Below, piece after piece: positions 1-11,208 of a stretch of DNA of 64,000 nt. This DNA is from Hyperoplus lanceolatus (Eukaryota > Chordata > Actinopteri > Uranoscopiformes > Ammodytidae). Positions within the stretch are counted from its first letter, which is position 1. Every line of letters begins with the position of its first letter. Position numbers and translations under genes: made by a program. The notes beneath the pieces are model-generated. The model did no database searches. It had not been told where the DNA came from and saw only the letters and a program-made list of their open reading frames with translations. The stretch spans positions 20,292,501-20,356,500 of the forward strand of contig CM049400.1 in NCBI GenBank assembly GCA_026929865.2. The letters run 5' to 3'.

Positions 1-436
1 GAACACTTGAGCGGAGAGGTGTGTGTATCTTCTGCTCTGACCGCAGCTGCTGTCAGTGCTCTGGGACGGGGGAGCTTATGGCTTCGTTTGAGATGTCGCC
101 GTCTTGCTAAGACCTGCGCAATTATGACGCTCGTCTTGCTGAGCGCACAGCATTTATGCAGCATTTTTGTTGTGCGCTCAGCAAGACGCGCGTCATAGTT
201 GCGCAGGTCTGAGCAAGACGGCTCCAAGTCGAACGAGGCTTATATGTCCATGCGGGGGAGGTGCCTCAGAGGCAGCCGCTGCCCGTTTAGAAATAAAGAG
301 CGATACATGCTTTAGCGACAGAGTCTCCAAAAGTCACCAATAACACCAGAAAATGTAGCTAGATTTGTCGCTAGTCGCTTTTTTAAAAAAAAAAGCTGTC
401 AGAGGGGTCTCAACAGTCGCTAAGTTAGCAACACTG
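1..436 (-). mobile_element. Partial DNA element with CAGTGTTGC terminus
   Basis: The right edge at 436 reads, on the minus strand, as a terminus starting CAGTGTTGCTAAC. The same terminus and downstream sequence recur at 51557-51835 in the opposite orientation, so this is a dispersed repeat. The other edge lies outside the window or has decayed. The two copies share the terminal 150 bases and a distal segment (about 10-65 here), but the middle of this copy is replaced by a fold-back (80-240). The hAT-type CAGTG start is suggestive only, because no duplication can be tested. Confidence 0.5.
80..240. repeat. Long imperfect inverted repeat (fold-back)
   Basis: Arms 80-150 and 170-240 are reverse complements with few mismatches around a loop of about 19 bases (151-169). 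The inner part, 97-150 against 170-223, is nearly perfect and includes GTCTTGCTGAGCGCAC on one arm and its complement on the other. It sits where the related repeat at 51557 has different sequence, so it looks like a separate fold-back insertion. Confidence 0.75.
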
Positions 437-529
437 CACCCTCATGCTGTGCTCACCATGGAGATAACATACTCTAAATCGCTGGCTGCTACTGCACACG
501 TGCGAGCGAGCCGGAGGCTAAATGGTCCA

Positions 530-698
530 GGGGGAACTCCGACTACAAGTTTTAAGTTCCACACCGCAAAACAAGCCTGTACATTCGCCATATTAACGCT
601 ATGTACGCCACGAACGGACCACGGTCCACCTCTGTAACACCAAATACGTGCCTGTACCGTCACGGTACGGTACAAATACGTGTATCGTTACACCCCTA
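530..698 (-). mobile_element. hAT-type element, one end only
   Basis: On the minus strand position 698 begins TAGGGGTGTAACGATACACG, a terminus pattern typical of fish hAT non-autonomous elements, followed by short CGGTAC repeats (645-672). No matching opposite end or 8-bp duplication was found, so the left limit is a guess. Confidence 0.4.
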
Positions 699-3047
699 CT
701 ATGTGACTACTCTAAATATCTAGCTGCACACTGATACCTTAAGATAGGTGTGGCAGACTATTACACTATAGAATTATATGGGGATATCTCCAGATCTGGG
801 TAATTAAAGATTTTCTTTTTTTTTTTGGCAACAAAATGGGTAAATGTGTTCGCATGCACATCCAGATCCAGTAAGGTCTTTAATTTGTTTTTCCACTGCT
901 TCGACCACATACACATAGAAAAGGGCAAGGAATAAGAAGATAATTCTGATTAATAAAATAAAGAAGTAGAGAAAAATAATTTCTATCAATCAATTCATAT
1001 TAGAACAAAAAAAATCAAATGGATTTATTTTTATTGAAGGTTATTATTTTGGCATTTTTCATGCTTTATTTTCAAGGACCCTGAAGGTTAAAATATACAG
1101 GTACATGGTATATGGAAAAACATGGTCATGATTTCACACTTTATCAGTAAAATGGAAGGGTGTTCATATAATGTATATTGTCCAACACCTTATAAAGCTA
1201 TTGAAGAAAAACACATAGATTTTCTAAACAAATATTAATATAAATTAGAAGAAGTACTCAAATCCAATATAAAGTATTAAGTATTCATTTGTGGGGCTTG
1301 TTTTGAGACACTGGGTCACATAACTTGGAAGATATTGATATTTTTTTAAATTAAAAATACTTTAACTAAGTCAGTCTACCAAAACTTTCCAGACTCTGTG
1401 CGATTATAGTCATAATGCTACAGTTGATCTTTCTACATATGAAGAGTTTGTTTAAGCTACAGCACCATAAAAAACGTAACCCTAACTTTCTTTTTTTACA
1501 TAAAAAAAGATTAAAATTATTTCTTTTAGGTGTTTAGCAATGGGTCAATTGATAATGTGCATTGTCAAAGTTCGCCGCAATTAACCCACAGAGAATTATC
1601 AGCAACTCAGTTTAGTTTGGCTCTAAAAGCATTTAACCGTCTTTTGGCTCATCGTTTTGGTTTTACTGCTAAACCTTTAGTGTTTTCGTGTGTTACTCTT
1701 ACCATTTTCAGACAAGCCACTATGTACTCTACCTGAGAGGCAGACAGCCGATTATCTGGTGAACAAAGTGGCGAATTTGTCGGATGTACACATGCTCAAG
1801 TGTGCATTTAGAGATATAGTAACTACACTTTCCAGGGGGAGACATTGTTCTAAAACTATTATTATTATTATTCGCTGTGTAGCACTTACTCATGTTCTGG
1901 GATAATCCGCCAGTTTTCAAAAAACCCGCTTTGAAATGTGTGTATAACAGATATAAGACAGTGTACTGTCCCTAGAGTCAATGTAGGTTCACATTTTTTT
2001 GTTGTAGTCTAGTTTCCGTAAAAAAAAACGTATTGGTTTTCTTTCAAATGTGAACTACTAAGAGGGTATGAGTACCTGTTCCACAATAATGAGGCAGCTT
2101 GTTAAACTGTGAAATCAATTATATTAATCGAAATAAGTGAAGGAACGTTCAGACATATGAAGGAAATAAACTTTGGTTGTTGTACTCAGAACAACATGAA
2201 AAGGACAATTTGGGGTTTTCAACATGTTAAGATGTAAGGTAGCCAGGGGGAACAGTTTGACTAGTTCAGTCGAAATTGTCCAGGTGAATCTTGTTTTGGT
2301 GCTAAACAAAATGTTAGGTGGAATAATCCATTCCAGTCTTAGGTACTGCAGTAACAAACAGTGAATAATGATGGAGGTTGCCTCTAGAGGAATTGCGCAG
2401 TTATTATCTATCCTGAAGCCTCAACTGGGATCTGTTGTTCCCTACCAGAAAATGTGACTAAAATGGAAAATAACAAAATGCCATCACTGTGCTTCTGTGA
2501 CACAGCATACAGTGCTGCAGGTGTAGTATACTCATTCTGCTTGAGGGTTATACAGATGCTTGATTTGAAAAACAATTATTGCATCAGTCAGTTTGGTGTG
2601 GGAAAGCATTTCTTGATCATTTGAACGTTTAAGCAAACTTCCTGGGCAAGGAGGGCAGTAAGATAGTAAAACACTCCTACCTCATCATCAATGTAAAGTT
2701 CAATACTAAATGTGTTTTATTTCATTTTATTGAAAACCTTATCAATATTCATACATTGTATGTAAAAAAGTCTGCAGTTTTGTCTTTTACTAGGATTCAT
2801 GTAATGTCACAATGTTCTACCTAAGTTAAATCTAATCACAGGCTCTGGGTCTGGGCAACACAGATGGGTCTGTTGTATGATCCGTCCCAATGTCCTTACT
2901 ATTAGCCCATTGGTAGGCTTACTTTTTGTGTGTTTAGGAGCAATTATACTTTTCAAACAAGACAAAAATGCTGTTATACTGTTGTCATGATACAGTATCA
3001 GTTGGCAGAAGAAAATATGTATTTGATATTATTGAACATGTTACACA
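699..3047. other. Intergenic, no recognisable feature
   Basis: AT-rich sequence with only short ORFs lacking splice or domain support. I see no transposon ends, RNA genes or tandem arrays of note. Short poly(A)/poly(T) runs occur around 810, 1010 and 1500. Confidence 0.5.
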
Positions 3048-3361
3048 TTACTCAGTGTTTCCCCCACGTTCATTCAGCAGCGGCGCAGCGCCGCTGCTGA
3101 ATGAACGTGCGCCGCTACGTGCGCCGCTGCTATAAAAATCCTTCTCATCCGCATTTTCTATTTATTTATTTATTTTTTTGTACGTAGCTCCTTTTAGAAA
3201 ATGGGCAGCGCGTAACGTAAATTGCACAGCATGCGGCACATAATCACGTAGCCGACATCAAAGAACAGCGAGTGTGGCAGTTGTTGGCAGTGGTAGCCTA
3301 CACGGTTGCAAAGTTACATTGATTCTAGCAGCGAGTGAAGCGGAAGAGCGAAGAAAGAAGG

Positions 3362-3401
3362 AAAGAGAGAGAGAGAGAGAGAGACAGAGAGAGAGAGAGA
3401 G
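3362..3401. repeat. (GA)n microsatellite
   Basis: About 20 GA units with one GACA interruption, inside the hAT-like element at 3053-5101. Confidence 0.95.
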
Positions 3402-3522
3402 TAAGTTGCTAAAATGTGTCGCTACATGACCACCAGTGTTAAAAACCCTCAGCCCTATCGTAATTTTATTTTATTTTATCTAGGCTATAAACCGCAACCG
3501 TGCCGTTTTTCCTCTAGTAGAC

Positions 3523-3528
<6 letters not shown>

Positions 3529-3597
<69 letters not shown>
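3529..3597. repeat. (GT)n microsatellite
   Basis: About 34 uninterrupted GT units within the element at 3053-5101. The ORF across it is a run of Val-Cys and is not a gene. Confidence 0.98.
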
Positions 3598-3598
<1 letters not shown>

Positions 3599-5106
3599 TT
3601 TCGGGAAATTTGAAAAATTAATCCATACTGTTAGATCCGATGTTGTTCTTTATTGCCATATAAAATCTGTTTTCATCGCGTATTTTAGTTAGGGATTTAT
3701 GCTAATCGCCTGTAAGCATGTGGGCATTAGCATGAATGCAGGGAAAGGGAAAAAGCCTATGGACTTTTTAAAAGAGCATGAATAGTTTCTATTATGTATA
3801 ACTTATATTTATTTTATAATTTTCGCATCATTTATTGACTCCCAAGACAAAGAAGAAGTGTTTAAGCAATAACAAGCTCAATCAATTTGCCTTTTTATGT
3901 CATATCAATAAATACTTGTGAGATATTTTAGCTTTTTTACTGTCTAATTGATAATTTCCTATATTCAAACGACTTCACTGCAGCACACATATTCTGATAG
4001 TCCAGGTTGTGACCCAAATAAATGATAGCTTGACAGCTATGCATTATAGGGGTGATGAATGCAATCTTAATAAGAGAATAAATCCAGGTAAACCAAAACA
4101 TCTCAAAAATGGCTTAGGGCTCAGAGTTTAAAAGGCTGGTACAGGCTCTTAAGGGATGCACTGTGCACAATGTATATATACATAGTTAAATAATATATAT
4201 TACATTTGCAGATGAGTCTAAAAAGCTGGGCGATAAGAAAAAGAAAGGCAGACGGGGACAATGGAGGAGCTGAGGTTAGTGAAGCAAATTAGGGAAGCAA
4301 ACTTTCAAGCTAATGAGAATTTTCTTTTGGATTTGAATGCATAATGCAAGGTGATATTATTTGAACATTACAAATACATGTATATAGGGTAATTTGAAGG
4401 AAACAAATAAGATTTCTAGCATTTCTTACTTGTTGTTTAAGTGCTCAAGTTTATTACAGAAAATACAGGTAGACCAAGTAAGGGAGGAAAGAGAAGTGAC
4501 AGAGAAGCAAGGAGAACAAGAGAGAGAGGGTGCAGTGGTAGAGCCTGAGAGGTGTTTTGTCAATGAGTGCAGGAGATCTAATTTTTTAACAATGTGTCTT
4601 ATGTAAAAAAAAACAGTGTGTAGTGTTTTGAAAGAAGTGTGTTGGAGAATGTCAAACACAGTGCAAAGCACTTATTGTGTTTGTAGGGTTGGTGCTTTTG
4701 TTTAGGGCATGGTTACAAAAGTCAGAGGTTGTAATGCTTTGGGCATAGCAACCACTTTTAGTGTTTAAGCATTAGGCAAACATCTGTAAATAAATTGTGC
4801 AAATTATTTTTGCCTTGTGGCATTTTTTGTTTAAATATTCATTTCTATACAAAAATGGCAAAATCTGTAAATGAAGACACAAAAGGCAAAGTTACAACAC
4901 CAATAATCCTATCTACAGTAATACACAGGACTGTTTGAATAGGATTTAAGTGCATATTCTCCTCTCAAAGTGCACAAGATTCATGGATTCCAATGTACAG
5001 GGTACAAAAAAAATTCGGCCGGGGGGGCATGCCCCCGGACCCCCCTAGAAAGTTCGGGGACCACAGCACCGCTGCTGAAAAAAATCCTGCGGGAAACACT
5101 GTTACT

Positions 5107-7069
5107 GCAAGTGACATTCAAATAATAATTATTGAAGTGATCACGGTAAAAGTATTTAGCTTACAACCTATTGAGTGTTCCACTCTGTATAACTATGTAA
5201 ACCTTAATGAGTAAACTTCAGTATGAATGGTCAATAAGGTTGGATTAATTATCACTATGATTGTATTTCAGGCTATACAGAGCAAAGTAGTGAGTAATTT
5301 TTACTGAAATCATTGCCATTTATAGAGCTTTATTTGGTCTCCAACAACAGTGTGTGTTCTGCAAGTGTAATCATTGTATCCACCACAACCACTTCCATAC
5401 AAACTATCTTAATTTTAAAGGTCTATTTTGGGGAGCCTGTTGTTTGACAGTAGGCTACTGGCCGGTAAAGCTGTCATGAAATATATTTTATGTTTATTTG
5501 CATGAATACCTATCTTGGTTTGAGAATGTTCATTAACTAAAACTAACTTGCCTATTGGCCCATTTTATGCATTTGGCAATGAACACTTGCTGTCTTTCTT
5601 GTGCAGACAGTGTCCCTCATGAACCTGCGAGTGTGCTCCTCAACCTTATGTGACGCTGTGAAGGAATCCATTATTTTTTCAATCCAAAAGGGAAGGAGAA
5701 AGGTCTCCAGCATCATTATTTTCCTTCAAAATGTAACTGACTTTACTGCACACCCTAATTTGCTTGCCGTAATTATAGGTCATGCTCCCCTTTTGTAATT
5801 TAGAAAACCTTTTGTTCTTATCAATAATGAATGGGCTTTAGCAAATCATGGTGCTATAATATTTTGATATTATGAAAATGCTAATGCATCAGGGACCTTA
5901 AGCCTTATCGGCCAGGTCCGATGCTCTATTAAACAGCCAGCGGAAGAAGTTGGACGCAAATTGCTTATGTTAATGCCCCAGTTGTACCCAGACAGCATGA
6001 GGAGCCTGCAATTAATTTCATCCAGGCGGTGGATGGACAGGCAAATTTATTTCCCTTCCACAGGATGCTAGCTCCCCCTCCTTTCTCAAAAGATCTCCAT
6101 GCATAGAATTGGGAAGGCTGTGAGAACAAGAGATAGAGTATAAAACGGAAACTGAGATGGGAGCTTTAACTTAGGAGCAATAAGTGACCTAATTGAACAA
6201 CAGCAAAAAGGGAGGGCAATATCAGGGAGACAAGAGGAGAAATCTTCATTCATTCAACTGACAAGTGTTTTCAGAACTTAAACCTGTTTTATTAATTATG
6301 TTTGACATTTCCCTAATTACTTTCGTTTACATCACATGAGCTCCAAGCAGATGATTAGACTGCACATCAATCCAGTGTGGTGGTCAAACACAGGGAGAGG
6401 TGTTGTTAGTATCTGAGCTATAAATTGTTATTTTTATTAGAAGTAGTCTGATGTGATAAGATCTCACACACTCAGACAATCGTGGCTCCGTCAACTTGTT
6501 AGGAATTCATAGTGTGTAAATAAAGAAAATAAAGTTTCAGTACATTAGACCCTTAAGTAGAGTAATGATCATATAATACTGTAGAGTGTGCCCATGTTTC
6601 AAAATGCCATCTTTGCTGAGAGTAGTAAACTTGCAGAGCACGGCATGTAAACATGTGATTAATTGACACCACTGTTTCCAGTTGTATGTGTCCTTGCTTT
6701 CTAAATACCACACCATGACAGATACATATAGGAAGTAAGTTATTTTTGTCCTGACTTGAGATACAAAAAGCATCATCTCCCAGGAATATGCAGAGGGAGA
6801 GGGCTTAGGTATAGTAACTATGACCTCACTGCTCAACTTGTTAAAAATCCTCATTGGGGCTTTCGCAAGAGCTGCAACTGCAGACCCCACATCTTCTCCT
6901 TCTCTGTCCCTCTTATTCTAGATGGCTCCAAGATCATGACCTGCACTAAATTAGCCACAATAAAATAACATCAACAAATATTGTTAATGCCATAAGTCAA
7001 AAATGTAGAAAGGCAGCTAATGATTGCTCTCTTCAAAATATATTTTTTAATTACATTTATTTAGTGATA
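5107..7069. other. Intergenic; possible conserved non-coding stretch
   Basis: There is no gene or transposon end. The part around 5930-6110 is less AT-rich, with mixed composition and homeodomain-type TAAT cores such as GCAATTAATTTCAT. It reads like regulatory DNA, but conservation cannot be tested here. Confidence 0.35.
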
Positions 7070-7073
7070 TTAA

Positions 7074-7470
7074 AGGGATAGTTCAGTATTTTTCAAGTGG
7101 GGTTGTATGAGGTACTTAGGTATAGTTAATATGTTACGTTATGGAGATGGCTGTCAACGCAGTCACTATAAGGAGTTTGGGGGATTAGTCGCAGCAGCAG
7201 AAGTACTGTTTCAGAGGGGACCATTTTTTTCTCCACATATAAAAATGCTTACCTTCAAAGAAAATCTGAGCAATGCACTCTAGATTGATGCTGTTTTCCA
7301 CTGCTTTAGTTAGCCGCAAGGTATGCGTTAAGTTTTGATAAGATAAATACCCACAACAAACTGAAACAAAATACCAAAAGTAGACTAATGCAGACTGTTT
7401 GTGAGGCGCTGACATCCTCTGTTTCTGAGAGAGCCTCAATTTGCGTTGTATTTGCAACACAGTATAACAA
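7074..7470 (+). mobile_element. TTAA-flanked MITE, 5' part
   Basis: A TTAA at 7070-7073 is followed by AGGGATAGTTCAGTATTTTT, a terminus I recognise from common teleost TTAA-target MITEs (piggyBac/Kolobok type). The matching right end is absent, so this is a truncated copy; the right limit is approximate. Confidence 0.55.
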
Positions 7471-7489
7471 ACATGTTCAAAAACAAATT

Positions 7490-7571
7490 CTAGAAAAGAA
7501 ACTGTCTCTGGGGTCGCCAGAAATGTTTTATGTCAAAATGGGGTCACAGCCCAAAAAAGGTTGGGAACTAC
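7490..7571 (-). mobile_element. hAT-type end fragment
   Basis: Read on the minus strand, 7571 begins AGTAGTTCCCAACCTTTTTT, close to the widespread hAT terminus that starts CAGTGGTTCCCAACC, followed by GGGCTGTGACCCC. Only about 80 bases are recognisable. Confidence 0.5.
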
Positions 7572-7591
7572 TTAACATTTCTTTTTAAAAA

Positions 7592-7856
7592 CACATTCAC
7601 AATCACAACTTCCCAAGAGTCCAAGGAGAAGTCTTCAAATGTCATGTTTGGCTCAACCAAAAGTCCATAACCCAAATAAATTCAGTCAACTATTATTATA
7701 TCACAAATTTGAGAAGTTAGAACAGGAAAATGTTTGGTTTTTCATTAATATTTGCTTGAAAAATGACTGGAAAGAATAATCAATTAATAAAATAGTTGCC
7801 AATGTTCTTTTCTGTTGATCAACTAATTGATTAATTCACTAATTGGCTCAGCTCTA
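7592..7856 (-). mobile_element. hAT-type end fragment
   Basis: On the minus strand the segment begins TAGAGCTGAGCCAATTAGTG. This resembles the right terminus of the hAT element at 40708-42422 (TAGAGCTGAAACGATTCATC). The interior is AT-rich with no coding sequence, and no partner end or duplication was found. Confidence 0.4.
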
Positions 7857-10132
7857 AATAAACAATGATGTAAACTAAGCTAAAATAGTTGTGCCATCTA
7901 GACGACACAATAGATTTGCTTAATTGCATTCTTTGTGAGGCTGTCGGGGTAAAATTAAGGATTCCTGAAAGCACCTTTAACCTTCAATATGTCTGATTGA
8001 AGGAACGTGACAAGGATTGCCATTTTAATCCCAGTAACAGTGAGTCTTTCATTTTTAAATATGTAATGGAAATAGATGAGTATGACTGAAAAATATATAC
8101 CTCAATTCTCTATTTTAATTTATAGCTTACCCTCCAGGCACATATTATTCAAACCTTAATATAAAAAAGAACTATACATCAAAAAGTGCCGGCTTTCAGT
8201 TTTACTTCCATTCACAGTCATACAGTATATATTATATGTAGAATAGGCTTGACTGCTGCCCGTCTTATAACAGTTATACATTAAGTAACTGAATTAGATA
8301 ATGTCCAAGTTCTGCATTTGATATGCTTACATTTTAATGACCCTTTCAACCCCCTACTTTTCACTTATATGTTTAGATAATACACTTTATGCAAATTGTA
8401 GAATTCTATAAATATTAGATTTTTGTATTCATCTTCCTCTGTCTCTATGAGAGAGGTTAATTGTGAAATCTGATTAAAATAAAGTTTAAAACATTTATTT
8501 TCTTGGTGTGAGTAACAACCCCTGAAGAAATTAACCTTGTGTGGAACTGAAAACAAATGTCACCCATCCATCAGAATAACTCATGTCAAGTACAATACAA
8601 TACTTCCCTTTATCTCTGTAATCAGTATCAATACTATTGAGATCAAACTCTGCTCGGGGATAAATTAGAAAATAGATGCAAGCCTATCATCCTGTGTAAT
8701 GTATTGATGTGTAATGTTCTTGTTACATTAGCAATCATTAACAGTCCACTCATGTGATGTGAAACTAACAAACTGTTTAAATTAGCTACAGGGTGCTAGA
8801 TAAACACTCAAATGGCTTATTTTTTTTATTTTTTTCCCCTCACCGGTTTCAGTCCCGTATGCTTGGTAATCTGCATTGGTAAATCAGTAGACATCAGCTT
8901 GACTCTATTAATTACCACCTGATCTCTTCTTCCTGGATAATTAGGTACCCATTAGTTCTAATCAAGTAGTTACTTAATTATTGCAGTAATTAGTCTAATG
9001 GTCTAGCAAATTGAAGCTTTATCACTTTCGGATACTTAATGTTCTTGGCAGAGTACATCACAAGTGTCAAGGCTTGGGTTTCAGCAACCAAGCAGTAGAA
9101 AAAAGTTTATACCATGTGTCTGTTTTAACATGCATATTATAATTTGTTAAGTTAAGCATAACTTCCCAGACGAAATGCAATGGTCCATGCACTTGCATTT
9201 CTTTATCCTGTGACAAACATGCCGTGTGTAGAAATCTTAAATTTTAGTAAGTAAAATAATATAATATACTTTATTTCATTTAAGCCTGATATAACTTTAC
9301 TAATAGCAATAACCTAGACAGGCATAGCTGGATTGTGATGCTTGCATTAACCTGCTTGAACAAATACAAAACACTTTTGATATAACAGCATGGTGAGCTG
9401 CAAGGCTAATCTACCAGCGTTTTTTTTTCAGTGTTGTTTCAATGTTCCATCACACACATGCAAAATGTACACTAAGGGGTTTATTAAAACAATGCTCCAA
9501 CATTAGGACTCGATCAGGCCACCAAGGAAAAGTGTATAGGGTTGTATTCAAACTGCATTAAATTGAGCCTGGCTTGTCTGTCATCACCTTCCAATTAGTT
9601 GCGGTTTATTGAGACTGCCAGAGACGGAGTACGTTGGCAGGTGAGATGAGGTGTCTGAGAGATGCCCAAGCCAAAATTAGACAGAGCTCGCCTGTGACCC
9701 AGAAAATCCGCATAATATGCTGACAACATGAACATGCATATAAACATGCAGAATAAAACAAGTATTATATCTGTCCAGGTCAACTGCATGTGTATGCTTA
9801 TTTAAGGCTCATTTTCAACACAAAAAGCAAAATGTACGTTGTCAGTGTGGCTATATATGTATGTATGTGCACTTATGTTTGTGAAGATACACATGCAGCC
9901 TATGGTATATGATAAGTTTTAAGAAAAAGCCTCTACATTTAGAAACATCATATACCATTATTTAGGCTTTTTTACTTTTGCTAAATCAGTATTACATTTT
10001 TAGTCAAAATAATGATGTTGTGGGTAAACAGCAGCAAGGCACTGCAACATTCTCTGAAACAGGACTAGCTGAATTTATAATGCGTAGTAAAAACAAGAAC
10101 TGCAAATACACATGTAAATACGTTGATCTGCG
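7857..10132. other. Intergenic; candidate regulatory sequence
   Basis: There is no gene or complete element. Around 8860-9040 is a dense cluster of TAATTA, TTAATTATT and CAATTAG-like motifs set in mixed-composition DNA. About 9590-9730 is moderately GC-rich unique sequence. Both look like candidate conserved non-coding elements. Confidence 0.35.
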
Positions 10133-10134
10133 TA

Positions 10135-11208
10135 GAGGAGAACAGGGTAATGTAAGACACTTTTTACATTTGCTCCCCTCTAAGCGAGCTTAAATGATTT
10201 ATCAGTGAAATGTACACATTTCCCATTAATTCAGGATGTTTCCTAGCAATGGACATTATCAGAATTTATTCGGGAGGAGGGGCAGTTAAAATAGGATTGT
10301 TTAAAAAAAAGTTGTCTTGTGTCTCACTTTACCCCAGCTTAGGGGTAAACGGAGACATACCAGAGAAATCAAGGGGGGTTAACTGATCCACTTACTTTTT
10401 CCACTCTGAAACTACCATAGCAACACATGTTGTAACAGTTAGAATCCTGACAGCTAGCTTGAAAACCAAATATTCCAAAACTAATGTCGGACTAGTAACA
10501 GAATCATGGGGTTTGGTCAATTAAGTAAAAAAAAATTCTAAACACTTGAAAGTAACTCTGATCAAATACAACATATAATTCATATTCAATAATTAACATT
10601 AAAATGAAAGATAGAACCAGCTGCATTAAAACACAGTCTGGGGGTCAGAGCAAAGGACAATCAGAACCAGCTAGAACAGCCTGGTTCTCAGAACACAGGA
10701 CTAGACCTAGCTGTCATTTTCCCTCTTTTGAGTCATTGATTAATATTTTTCTGTATTTGTTTTATTGTGATCATTCATTGAATAAAGACATATTACTTAT
10801 TGATGTTAAATGTCACTCTCCTCGTGTCCCCCACATACATACGTGCCAAACCATGCCCTTGCTGACACCCCTTCAACCATTCAACCCCCACCTCCGGCCC
10901 GCATTGTCTTTTGTCTTATTCAAACTAGTCTCCTTGCTACCTCAAATATAATGGATTCATTAAAAGAGGGCACAGACACTGTCTCATTTTACCCCACAGC
11001 ATTTGCTCACTTTACCCCACTGCCACAATTTGAGAAAAAAACTACCTCTCAGCAGTTCAGGCTAATCTTCAGTTATCATCGTCACAGGGTTTCATATGTT
11101 GGTAATTCATCAACATGTGAGATAGAAGTATTTCTACCTGAATCAATTTGCTTTGGAACAACAGTTGATTAAGTTGACAGCAAAAAAAATTACTTTTACA
11201 TGCAAAAA
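10135..11208. mobile_element. Family Q element, truncated copy
   Basis: It begins GAGGAGAACAGGGTAAT after TA (10133-10134) and runs colinear with the right half of the Q element at 40386-44313 in the opposite orientation. Shared landmarks include CTCACTTTACCCC tracts (10325, 10983), the CACTTACTTTTTCCACTCTG area (10390) and GGTTTGGTCAATTAAG (10512). Homology stops near 11208 without the second terminus. Its ORFs do not match a known protein. Confidence 0.65.

Larger units (their letters stand above)
3053..5101. mobile_element. hAT-like DNA element, 2.05 kb, 5-bp duplication
   Basis: The left end reads CAGTGTTTCCCCC and the right end is its complement, GGGAAACACTG. Both are flanked by TTACT (3048-3052 and 5102-5106), a 5-bp target duplication. 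Subterminal GC-rich sequence (3073-3130, 5018-5075) and GCCGCTGCTG-type motifs occur at both ends. The interior holds a (GA)n run, a long (GT)n run and low-complexity AT-rich DNA, with no transposase frame, so it is non-autonomous or decayed. CAGTG ends with 5-bp duplications fit the hAT5-type subgroup by general knowledge; the subgroup is inference. Confidence 0.75.

Noticed and set aside
3414-3692. 92-codon ORF with Val-Cys run
   Set aside because: Crosses the (GT)n microsatellite; no domain.
6537-6890. 117-codon minus ORF
   Set aside because: No recognisable motif and no exon signals.
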